This document shows, one piece after another, positions 43,736 to 53,505 of a stretch of DNA of 64,000 nt; within the stretch, counting starts at the first letter, position 1; each line of letters begins with the position of its first letter. The translations under genes were made by a program, and so were the position numbers. The notes beneath the pieces were generated by a model that worked only from the letters and a program-made list of their open reading frames with translations, was not told where the DNA came from and ran no database searches. This DNA is from Pinguiococcus pyrenoidosus (taxonomy: Eukaryota; Sar; Pinguiophyceae; Pinguiochrysidales; Pinguiochrysidaceae), in assembly GCA_019677205.1 (NCBI GenBank), contig JAAMXY010001022.1:1-64000 (forward strand), written 5' to 3'.

Positions 43736-44285
43736 ATGACCCACTTCATCTCGCGCGCAGAGCGCATTCTTAGCAGCAAGTATAGTAAAGTGAGTCTCTG
43801 GGACCTCGTACTGCCCAAGAAGAACCTCGGCGTCGGGATGAAGGTAGCAGCAAGCTCTTGCTCAGCGACCCGTTCCCACTGCTCCACCCACCAGACGACC
43901 CAACCTGACGTTCTCCCTTTGTGCGCAAGGTGAAAAGAGCGGGCTGGAGCCAGCCGGAGTGCTACTGGGAGATCACCGTAGCGCAGCTCACACGTACGTA
44001 GACCGTTGCGAAAGCGTGCTTTTTTTTGGGCAAGCAAGCAGCCTCACCTGGCCCTTCCACAACTTGCCTCTAGAGCCCGGGGGTCGCCTGCGGCTGCGCG
44101 GCAACAAGTATTGGAATGGGCGACTGGTTGAAGAAGATGGCTTCATCCACTGCTCCGCGAAGCAAAAGTGGAGGCTGGTGGAGCCCGAGAAGGTCGTGCC
44201 CCGACTCGCCAAGCACATGAAGGACGCCATGGCGACCAAGGAGCTGCGAGAAGCACAGCAAGCCTCGCGGGAAGTGGAGGATTGA
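43736..44285 (+). CDS. MRPS34: Mitochondrial small-subunit ribosomal protein mS34-like
   Basis: Three exons, 43736-43843, 43930-43993 and 44074-44285, join in phase through introns of 86 and 80 bp to give about 127 residues. The joined sequence reads LWDLVLPKKNLGVGMKVKRA, then GWSQPECYWEITVAQLT, then GRLRLRGNKYWNGRLVEEDG and KQKWRLVEP, following the MRP-S34 family layout of a NLGVG(R/M)xVxR motif, a YWEIT strand, a GxxxGxxxW-G segment and a final K-x-WR-V. mS34 is a mitochondria-specific protein of the mitoribosomal small subunit. Unspliced frames each lose one of these blocks, which supports the exon structure. A short protein with divergent family members, so identification is good but not certain. 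Confidence 0.7.
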
Positions 44286-44544
44286 GGGAGCATATCCTAC
44301 CAACAGCGAGAGCTTTGGTGAAATAGGCGGGAGCACGGCAAAGAGTTGCAGAGCTTCATATAGATGATTTTGATCCTGGATACGGCTGGTGGATACGGCT
44401 GGTGGAGACGGCTGATGGATGGATATGACAGGAGGAGGGCTTGCTGCTTGGCACTTCTGGGAGAACAATACAGATGATTCCCACCGCTTGAGTTCCGTCG
44501 GACCGAAGACAAGACTCCGAGCCAGCGCTACCGCACGAGGCACA

Positions 44545-46377
44545 CTAGGCATCTTTCTCGAGGTCCGAGAAGGCGTAGTCGTCCTCCACCACGTTGGCGT
44601 CCTCAACATCTATGTCTAACGAATCCGGCTTCGGCTGCCTGCCGCGAGGCCTGATGAAGCCCGGGAGCGCCCTGAATTCCCTGGTGCGGTCCACTTCGCG
44701 AACGTATTCCACGCCGGGCTGGTCCATCGCCGCGAAGTAGCTGCGATCATCCGGCTCCTCGGGCACGCCAAGATCCGGGTAGTGCATGTGGATGCTCAAG
44801 GACACCGGACTCTTCCCCTGCGGCGTCTTGATCTTGGCAGACTGCAGGATGAGCTCGGCCCTCTCGCTCAGCATGTCCTGCAAGTCGGCCAGCTCCACGG
44901 CGTAGGACCAGTCCGAGCCCCTCGCCACCAGACCCTCTGCTCTCCGTGTGAAGAAGCGGCGCGCCTTCCGCACGGCCTTTGCAAGATCGCCCTGCACATT
45001 GGCGCTCGCACTCTGCGGCGCGCTGGCGGCGAACTCCTTCATCGCTTCCTGCGTGAGCGTGCGGAGCTGCTTCCGGAAGAGCGGCTCGAGCTTGGCGAAC
45101 GCCGTGCTGCTGAAGCTTTGGAGCATCGCGGTGAGCTCCGGGCTGCTTTCGTAGTCCTTCGCGACGTCCTTCGCACTCGCCTCGCAGCCCTCGATGATCT
45201 CCACGCACTGATCTCCGAACTCCGAAGAGGAGATCGCGTCGTCCTCCAGCAGCGCGTTCATGACGCCGACCCGGGCGTCCAGCATGCCGACCGCGGCGGC
45301 CTTCGCACGCCGAGCGGCGATGATCGCGTTCAGGTCGACGGGGTCGGCTTTGCCGCTCTCTGCCGCCCGCGGCAGCTGGATGCCGCCGTTGCTCGCCGAG
45401 CTGATCGCCGAGGCGGCCGCCGACGCCGCGGAGGCCGTGCTCAGATCGCGGCTGAGAGCGGGACGGAGGACCTGCGCGACCACGTTGATGGTCTCGGCAT
45501 CTGGGGTCGGCGTGGCGCTGAAGATGACGTGCAGGTCAAAGTACGACGAGAAGGTCTTGCGCGGGTCCTTGGCCGCGCTGGTGAACGCCTCCTTGAGCTT
45601 CCGGGTGACGAAAGCGTCAATGTCCGTGCGCACCGCCGTCTCGGGACATCCCGTCACGAGGACCACGAGGGGGTTGGGCTTGGCGTCCTCCATCTCCGAG
45701 ACGGAGGCCAGGCTCTCCTTGAACGCCCTCTCGAACACCCACTCCTTGGCGTTGCCACGGACCACGTCCAGGTAGCGCAGGCGCCACACCAGGCCCGCAG
45801 GAGCTGGCCGCGCCAGACTGAGCGCGAGGCTGAGCGTGGGGATTTCCGACGCCTCCGCATCGCCGGCATCCAGCACGGCAAGCAGGACGTCCTTCTCCCC
45901 GCCAGAAACAAGGGTGACTCCCGACGTGTCTTTCTCCGGAGCCTGGCAGGGTACGTGCCTCAGTTCATCGCCACGCCCACATCGGTATCCAGCGCCTTCG
46001 CAGCCTCACCTTCTGGCCCGCCAGACGCTCGACGATCGCCTTGGAGGTGTCGCCGTTGAGACCGACGATGCCCACCGGGAGCACCGGCTTGGCGCCGTGC
46101 GTACTAAGCGCGCGAGCCAGAGTTGCAGCCGTGGGGGCGGTTGGCGTGTCTGCGGCCGCCTGCGCAGTGGTAACCGAAAAGGGGGAATTTTGGGGGGTCA
46201 GGTGGATACAGCGGGTCGATCGGCGTCTGCTCAAGAGAAACTTGAGGCACAACGCGCACGGCGCTTCTCGTCCAAGCGATTCGATCTTGCGCGGGAACTT
46301 CAGCTTCGAAGGCGGACCTGTGGGGGCGACGCCACCGCCAGCAGCAGAGCGGCGCAGGGCAGCACGAGGCGCGCCAT
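44545..46377 (-). CDS. Signal-peptide protein with degenerate GTPase-like domain (unknown function)
   Basis: Three exons, 46377-46318, 46159-46010 and 45942-44545, join at phase 0 through introns of 158 and 67 bp to give about 535 residues. The 20-residue first exon is a signal peptide (MARLVLPCAALLLAVA...), suggesting plastid or secretory targeting. The body starts VGIVGLNGDTSKAIVERLAG, where a P-loop would sit in a dynamin/atlastin-type GTPase, but GxxxxGK(S/T) is absent. It is followed by a VLDAGDAEA strand in the position of DxxG, a FERAFKESL helix and PLVVLVTGCPET in the RD/NKxD-like position. The remainder is mostly helical (residues about 250-430) with an acidic C-terminus. The GTPase resemblance is my inference from order and spacing, not a proven homology. 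It diverges from the rubredoxin-fusion gene, 425 bp away. Confidence 0.55.
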
Positions 46378-46802
46378 GCTATGCACGAGCGGACAGCAAG
46401 CGAAGACGACGAGTTGGGAGACGCTTGGCGCAAGTACCCGCGTTTGTGCCGCGACTTGAACATTGGGACAACCGCCTCGAGGCGGCGGCCTATATTTTAG
46501 CCTCCTAGATCCTCTCGCCAGAAATTGAGAAGCGGGAAGTGAGAACCCAAAAGTTTGGGAAACCCATTCAAGAATCGCCAGAGGAGCTCCGGAGACTCCC
46601 GACTCCAGCTCCCGCCGGTTCTGGAGCGCGGCGCCTCCAGAGCGCTCCCGGCCTCGCCGGGATGTGTCTCTCACATCCGGACCGGCGGGATCAGCTGATT
46701 TTGAACTTGCTGACGCGTTATCGAGCTGTATGTCAAGCGCGCCGCGCATGCGTAGCCATATCCGTCCTGAGCAGCGAGTTCAAGGCGCTGTGGCGAGAGA
46801 CG
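46378..46802. promoter_or_regulatory. Divergent spacer of two signal-peptide protein genes
   Basis: A 425-bp spacer between divergent start codons of the GTPase-like and rubredoxin-fusion genes, with an ATTGG (cattggg) at about 46463. Shared control is inferred from arrangement. Confidence 0.35.
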
Positions 46803-48267
46803 ATGGGCCGCTTCGCGACTTTGGGCCTCGTGGCCCTCCTCTGTGCGCAGAGGGCAGAGACGCTGAGCGTCGTGTCCGTCGGGAGAAATCCGGCGGCGCT
46901 GTGGCGCGCGCAAACTTCAACTTACGCCCCGCGGCTCCGCCCGTCCCAGCCGCTCTGGAGCAGCTTGGGCGACGCCGGAGACGTGCGAGAGGCCGTGGCG
47001 GCCGGGGGCGCTCCCTGGGCTCCAGCGGACTCCGTGCCGGAAGCGTACTTGTCGGAGGAGCCGGCGCCGGAGGAGCGAAAAGCGGCGACGAAGCGGGAGA
47101 AGGTGCTGGCGCAGAAGCTGAAGGAGGCCAAGGAGCGCCGAGAAGCCGAGCAGATGTCCATGTATCGCACGGAGACCAGGGAGCCCAGCATCATGGACCG
47201 CATCACCAGCGTGACGCCGCGGCAGGTGGCGTGGGGCGCGATCGGCAGTCTCACGGCGTTCTTCACGGGCAGGGTTGCCAAGAGACGCTTCATCCGCCGC
47301 CAGGACGGCCTCGTGGTGTCCTACGGCGTGGAGATGGCCACGATTGCCAAGCAGATGAAGGGGCGGTCCATGCTTGCGGAGCTGCGCGGTTGCCACCGGG
47401 AGTACTGCACCCGCCTGGGCCCGGGCCAGAGAAGGAAGGAGATATTCATCGCCTTCCTGTCCGAGACGGTCAAGTCGTCCTCCTTCAGCGTCGAGCAGGT
47501 CCAGGCAGTGCGCCTCGTGATGGACCTGCTCAAGGTCAAGGAGGAGGTCATCGCGAAGTGGTTCGTCGACGCAGCCAAGCGCTTCAAGCGCAAGACGGGC
47601 TCCGCCGCGCGGGTCACCGTGCTCCTCCTCGCGGAGCGCACGCTGAATTCTCAGGATGCGCTGTACGAAGTCGAGCAGATCCGCGACTTGGCTGGCGGTG
47701 GCACGGCCGAGGGCAACGAGCTCGTGGATGTGCAGCTGGGAGCGATCCGAGAGAAGGCGTATCGCGACATCATCTTCCGGACACCGGAGAAGCGGCGCTT
47801 GAATGGCCCTCCTCCTGGGTAAGTGGATTTCAGCGGCGACTCCATCGTTCAGCAAGGCTCCCTCCTCATTCCTTCCTGCAAACGTTTCCCCCAGTGGCGA
47901 CGTCCTCGGCTTGACCCCGGAGCAGGTCGGCAGCATCTACGCCGACGTCATGGAAGACACGACGCCGGACTACCTGAAGTACGCGCCCAAGAAGCCGGAG
48001 GTGTCCGAGTTTGAGGAGCAGGAGAAGCGCAAGGCCAAGCTACTAGCGGTAGACAATCTCACGCTTGATGACGTGCGGACGGAAGAAGAAGAGAAGCAAA
48101 AAGCGGGGGGCTCCGGCTCAGGCGGCGCCTCGGGGGCGAAGACCTACGAGTGCTCAAAGTGTGGGTACACTCTGTTCGTCGCGCAGGGCCGGGAAGAAAA
48201 GTTCTTCCCGGCAGGATTCACATGTCCAAGCTGTGGAGCAGCTCGGGAGGATTTCAAGGAGAAATGA
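46803..48267 (+). CDS. Plastid-type protein with C-terminal rubredoxin domain
   Basis: Two exons, 46803-47818 and 47895-48267, join at phase 2 (GG|T) across a 76-bp intron to give about 462 residues. The start at 46803 gives a signal peptide (MGRFATLGLVALLCAQRAET). After an Arg/Glu/Lys-rich coiled region comes a helical domain of about 130 residues (MATIAKQMKGRSMLAEL to ALYEVEQIRDLAG) that I cannot assign. A small linker ending in acidic and GGSGSGGASG-rich sequence leads into a rubredoxin fold: CSKCGYTLFVAQGR, then FPAGFTCPSCGAAREDF, giving the two CxxCG(Y/A) iron knuckles. Plastid rubredoxins of plants and algae (RBD1/ENH1) carry a C-terminal membrane anchor and assist photosystem assembly; here no C-terminal span exists and the N-terminal extension is different. 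Confidence 0.72.
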
Positions 48268-48552
48268 TGGCCGGCCGCTTCCCCACGCACACTGAAACAT
48301 GATTAATTCTCCGAACTCTTGAAAGCTTTTGAAGCAAGACCAAACAGAGAAGAGGTGCTCTTTTCTCAACCGCAACCTTCCTTGCGAAGACGCCGTGGAG
48401 ATCTCTCCAGCTACGCAGGCACTCCTGGCCTTCTGCACTCGACCCTCCCGCGACTCTGTCCCCTCCCGTTCGACCACAGGTGGCATGCGCGGTTGCTCTG
48501 TCGGCACATCTCCTCGGTGACAAGACGCCAAGAAACGAAGGACCAACGGGCT

Positions 48553-49560
48553 CTAAGCTGCCACTGGCTCCTTCTGGAACGCTACGATTCGACTGAACTT
48601 GTCCGCCACCAGGCTGGCGCCTCCGACCAGGCAGCCGTCGATGTCGGGGCAGGCCATGAGCGCGTCCACGCTGTCGGGGGTGACCGAGCCGCCGTACTGG
48701 ATGCGCGTCTCCGCGGCGACCTTCTCTCCGTAGGTATCTAGCAGCCATGAGCGAATGTACGCGTGCACCTCCTGCGCAATCTCAGGGGTGGCGGTGAGGC
48801 CCGTGCCGATGGCCCAGACCGGCTCGTAGGCGATCACCACGTTGGCCATCTCCTCGGCGGTGACCCCCTGCAGGTCCTTGGCGAGCTGCAGAGCGCAGAC
48901 CTGCTTGTTGAGCTTGTTCTCGTACTCAAACTGGCTCTCGCCGATGCACAGGATCGGCTTGAGGTTGTGGTCCAGAACCGTGCGGACCTTGGCGTTGATG
49001 TAGGTGTCGTCGTCCTTGAAGAGCACCCGGCGCTCCGAGTGCCCGCACAGCACGTAGACGCAGCCAAGCGACTCCAGCATGAGCGGCGAGATGGCGCCCG
49101 TGAACGCGCCCTTCTCCTCCACGTACACATTTTGCGCTCCCACGGTCACGGAGCTGCCTTCAATGGCTTCCTGCACCGTGGGCAGGAAGCAATGCGGCGG
49201 GATGATGGCGATCTAGATCGACACCGAGCGGTTGCAACCATTACTGGTCCGGCTTCCAAGAGGCACACCGATGAATCTCCGTTGCGCACCTCTACACCAG
49301 AGGTGTCTTTCGTCATTTCGGCGACGGACGTAGCCAGCGAGGCAGCTTCCTGCTTGGTTGGCGGATTCATCTTCCAGTTGCCCGCGATGATGGGCGTCCT
49401 GCCGGCCATCATGGCCATGGGGGATCTGGCGAGGCAAGAGACTCGCAAGATCAGGCTGGGAAGGCCGCCTCGGCTGCAAACCCGCGCAGTACCTGCGCGG
49501 TTGAAAAGCAACCGCGGCGCTGAGGAGCGCCGCGAGCGCCACAGTCTTGTGAGCGAGCAT
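48553..49560 (-). CDS. TPI: Triosephosphate isomerase with plastid-type targeting peptide
   Basis: Three exons, 49560-49493, 49425-49290 and 49212-48553, join through introns of 67 and 77 bp to give about 287 residues. TPI interconverts dihydroxyacetone phosphate and glyceraldehyde 3-phosphate. Motifs: AGNWKMN (substrate-binding Asn and Lys), CGHSERR (electrophilic His), AYEPVWAIGTG (catalytic Glu and phosphate loop), QYGGSV and CLVGGASL. The first exon encodes MLAHKTVALAALLSAAVAFQ, a signal peptide followed by a Phe-Gln-Pro cleavage site, so a plastid isozyme for the Calvin cycle and triose export is indicated. The mature enzyme would begin near MAGRTPIIAGNW. The targeting exon ends exactly at the start of the enzyme, as if added by exon shuffling. 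Confidence 0.94.
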
Positions 49561-50165
49561 CTTGGGATTGCGGCTGACCAGCGCACTCTCAGCAAGGATA
49601 CGAGGGAGGAGGCACACAAGCGGCGACGAAGATCTCGAAAGATCCGGCGTGCGGCAGAGACGGCGGACAAGCTGCAAGCACAGCCAGCCCTCGAATTCGC
49701 GCGAAGCACAGCGGGAGCAAGGCCGGGACCCAGACGAGAATCTCACCCCGCGAAACTGGTTTCGGGAAAGGTGCGTCACAAACGGCCTGAGATCGATGCC
49801 TCATTGGAACCACCACGATTTGTGAAACGCTTAAAACTTCCGCTCTGCCCCGTCGGGTACCGCTTCCGAAAACTGGTGACGTTTCAGCAGGAGCGGATCC
49901 CGTACACGTCATTGGTCATTGCGCATGGGGCGTGCATCTTGTTTTCATCGTTGAGCGGCGCCATACAGATCCTGCGCCCGCAGGTACGCCACGCCCTGAA
50001 CGCCACCGAAGGCCACAGCTTTACGACGCTCTTCGCCGCTTCAGCCCTTCTGCCGACGCCAGGCTCCTGAACAGCGCTGCTGGCGAACCCGGGGTAGCGT
50101 TCTGACGGCGTTTGGAACTCGGTATAGCTGGATAATGGCGCTTCTCCACTGTTGTATAGGACACC
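49561..50165. promoter_or_regulatory. Divergent spacer of TPI and amidohydrolase genes
   Basis: A 605-bp spacer with ATTGG motifs at about 49803 and 49912. The ORFs crossing it have no family resemblance. Confidence 0.35.
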
Positions 50166-51986
50166 ATGCTGCGCAGCTTCCGGCTTCTGGGCGCCGCCTG
50201 GCTTCTTAGCGCGTCGCTCGACGTGCGCGCGCGCGCAGACTTTGCAGACATCGATGCAGAGCCCAGGCACAACCTGGAGGACATGCGAATCCGGCAGACT
50301 CCCAATGGAAAGGCGCCGAAGTACCAGGAGCTGCTCTCGGCAGCCAAGGCCATCCACGACGACTTCATCGTGGCTCTCCGACGACAACTGCATCGGCGGC
50401 CGGAGCTCATGTATCGCGAAGAGACCACTTCAGAGGTCATCCAGAGCACCCTCGAGAGCCTGGGAGTGCCCTACAAGGCCGGCTGGGCGTTCAACACCAG
50501 GCAGGACAAGGGCGTTCCTGGGCCTGGCGGCTACGGCGTGGTGGCCGAGCTGGGCACTGGACACCCTCCGTGCGTGGCCCTGCGCTCCGACATCGACGCC
50601 TTGCCCATCCGGGAGCTTACGGAGGTTCCCTTCAAGTAAGAGCCGCTGAGGAGGAGAACAGCGGATGCGACGTGGGGCACCAATGCTGCTTGCTCGTCGC
50701 CGCAGGTCGACGGTGGAGGGCCAGATGCACGCCTGTGGCCACGATGGGCACACCAGCATGCTCCTGGGCGCAGCGGCCATCCTCAAGGCCAACGAAGCGC
50801 TGCTCAACGGGACCGTCAGACTCATCTTCCAGCCCGCAGAAGAAGGCGGCGCCGGCGCGAAACGGATGCGCGAGGAGGGGGTGCTCACGCGATATCCTCC
50901 AGCGCAGCACGCCTTTGGATTTCATCTTTGGTACGCCGATGCAGAATGCTTCTGACGGTTGCCCCTTGCCGGGTACTGAGAACGGTGGACGCATGCCTAG
51001 GCCGTACCTTCCCAGCGGCGTCGTCGGTGGGAAACCCGGAACCATGCTGAGCGCCAGCGACTCGTTCACGATCGAGATCAGCGGCGTGGGCGGGCATGCT
51101 GCGATGCCTCACCTGACCGTCGATCCAGTCTTCGCCGGCGCTCAGATCATCACGAGCTTGCAGGGCATCGTCTCGAGAGAGACGTCGCCGATGTCCTCAG
51201 CCGTCGTCAGCGTCACGATGTTCCAAGCGGGGAGCGCCAAGAACATCATTCCGAAGGTTTTAGTTCTCCTTTTTCCTCCTCTTTCTCTCATCCTTGTTTT
51301 ATACACCATGTCTTGCATGCGTTTTCTTTTGTTTTTCTGTTTTTTGTTTTTTTGCTTTTCGTTTTTTTGCTTTGTGTGTTGTTTTTTTGTTTGTGTTTTT
51401 GTTTGTGTTGTTTTGCGTCGAAGATCCGCGAAGCTGCCTTGCTCACCATCGTGCGTTGCAGGGGGCGATGCTGGGAGGGACGATCCGCTCGTCCACGACG
51501 CCAGAACTGAATCGCGTGCGCGATCGCGTCATTCAGACGGTCCACGGCGTGGCGGCTGCGCACGGGTGCAATGCGACCCTTACGTTCTCTCCGGACAACT
51601 ACCCGCCGACGGTCAACGACCCGGAGCTTTACGAATGGGTCAAGGAGATTGCGGCGCCCGCCAGCAGCGTCGGTCAGGTGCAGGAGATTGAGCAGTCCAT
51701 GGCCGGCGAGGATTTCGCCTTCTTCGGCGAAGTCATTCCCAGCGTCTTCCTCGCCTTGGGCCAGGGCTCGGGCCAATATCCAGATACCAACTACGGCTTG
51801 CACAACCCGAGGTATGCAACTACTCTTGTTCTTGAAGACGCCAAGGCTCGCACAGAGTCCAGATGCCTCACTGGGCTCGCGTGGCGGAACAGGTTCGCAA
51901 TCGACGAGTCCGTGCTGGACACCGGCGCGGCTCTGCACGCTCATCTGGCATTTCAGACCCTCAACAAACTGGCAGCGGAAGCGTGA
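50166..51986 (+). CDS. M20-family amidohydrolase (IAA-amino acid hydrolase/aminoacylase type)
   Basis: Five exons, 50166-50635, 50706-50930, 51001-51256, 51462-51811 and 51893-51986, join in phase to give about 464 residues. The N-terminus looks like a signal peptide ([12 protein letters not shown]). M20D peptidase motifs appear in order: [22 protein letters not shown] (metal Asp), [13 protein letters not shown] (metal His), [12 protein letters not shown] (catalytic Glu and metal ligands), [12 protein letters not shown] (dimerisation-domain His), [15 protein letters not shown] and MAGEDFAFF. Relatives hydrolyse N-acyl amino acids, including IAA-amino acid conjugates in plants, in a two-metal active site. 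The third intron (205 bp) is unusually long and T-rich for this window. Indole-conjugate specificity cannot be claimed from sequence. Confidence 0.9.
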
Positions 51987-52297
51987 CCGCTCGCCATCCT
52001 CTTTTCGAAGCTCTGCTGTTTCAGTGCATGCTCCGTGAGAGCGAGAGAGAGGAAGAGCAAGTGTGAATGCAGCCCTTCACTGAGAAGTGGTGGCCATCTT
52101 CTCAAGCAGCGTGTGTCCAGTATCAAAGCGCATCAATCAAGAGAACCAAGTGCGACGTATCTTACTGCCAACGAGCAGAGAATCCCACGCGGCTCCACCA
52201 AGGAAACACAGGAACAACCCTCATCCAACATCGCACGCCAACGCGACGAAACATCATCAACCACCCGAAACCCACAAGATCGGCGCTTCCGTCTGTC
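51987..52297. other. Spacer before the LRR coiled-coil gene
   Basis: A 311-bp intergenic stretch with no supported gene. It is in frame-open continuity with the downstream gene, so the start of that gene could be further upstream. Confidence 0.4.
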
Positions 52298-53446
52298 ATG
52301 CCCGAGAGCCCGCCGCCGCCGGATCTTAGGCTCCTCGACGGTCCCCTCCCCCTCGAATTCCTCATGGCGTCTTCCCCTCCCTCGCCGTCTCCAAGCAGAG
52401 GGCTGCCCCTGGCCAAGCGAGACGTTGGCGCCGAGTTCCTCGAAGACTGCGCCAGACAGGCCGGCTACAGCCCCGAGCGGCTGGATAGCCTGGCGTTGCC
52501 TCGGGCCGGGCTCCGCAGCATCGCTGCGGACGCCTGGCTTCTCCTGCCCAGTTTGCGCCTGCTCAACCTGGCCCGCAATGGCCTGTCGAGCGTGAGCGGC
52601 CTGGAGCACCTGGCGAACCTGGAGGAGCTCAGCCTGTACTTTAACCGCCTGGGAAACGCTGACGTTTGCATCCCGCCTCTGCAGCACCTGCGTCGGCTCC
52701 GGGTCGTGGACGTCCGCATGAACCCTCTCACTAGGGCAGAGAACTACCGAGAGCGCCTGCTCGACGCCCTGCCTCAGCTGGAGCGCCTGGACTCGCGCCT
52801 GGTCTCGCCGGCGGAGAGGCACCGCCCGCCCAACGGGGAGGAGCTGCGGCGGCAGCTGGACGCCGCCGTCGCGGACGGCGACGACGACGCCTCGGTGGAG
52901 CTGGCGGAAGGAGACGAAGAGGGTCGCGGCGCGGGGGCGGCGGCTGCGGCTGCGGCTGCGGCGTCAGTGACTGGGGAGAATGGCGGCGAACCTCGGGATG
53001 GAGCGGAGATTCGAAGCAGCCGCGATGGGGCAGAGGGTGGCCTACAAGCATTTCGGGGGGACTTGCAGGCGGCGCTGGACGCGATGCGGCGCTTCAGTGT
53101 CGACTGTGAGCGAAGGCGGGAAGAAGAAAGACAGCGGGATCGGATTCTCTTGAGGAACTTGCAGGATGCCCAAGATGCATTGCTCAAGTCGAACGAAGCC
53201 CTTAGGTACGCATCCACGCATGATAGCACAAACGCCTCGGCACACCGGGCAGAGCCGCGCTGCGCAGAGCGTCGTGACACCTAGGTAATTGCTGCTTGCT
53301 CTTCCAGGAGAGAGCTCGACGGGTGGCGGGAGCGGTACACGCGGGAGGCCGCGGCCTGGAAGCAGAACTTCGATGAACTGAAGCAGCTCTACCAGGAGCT
53401 CAGCGGACGCCAGGGCGGCGCTCAGAGCATCGAAACGTGCATGTGA
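52298..53446 (+). CDS. CEP72-like leucine-rich-repeat centrosomal protein
   Basis: Two exons, 52298-53205 and 53308-53446, join at AG|G across a 102-bp intron to give about 348 residues. After a proline-rich start, an N-terminal LRR domain with an LRRcap spans about residues 50-170: LLLPSLRLLNLARNGLSSVS, GLEHLANLEELSLYFNRLG and DVRMNPLTRAENYRERLLDA followed by PQLERLDSRLVSPAERH. This last block closely follows the LRR-cap of CEP72 and related centrosomal/axonemal proteins. The middle is acidic and Ala-rich; the end is coiled coil (LDAMRRFSVDCERRREEE, WKQNFDELKQLYQEL). In animals CEP72 recruits kizuna and CEP290 at centriolar satellites. Other LRR-coiled-coil ciliary proteins share this architecture, so the exact orthologue is uncertain. 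Confidence 0.6.
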
Positions 53447-53505
53447 AAGGTCGCTGAGGCTGGGCACGGGCAAACTCTGGTCCGCTTCATGTGTCGTAAC
53501 TCCGT

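Noticed and set aside
49884-50449. Minus-strand ORFs upstream of the amidohydrolase
   Set aside because: They overlap the first coding exon of a well-supported gene and show no family features.
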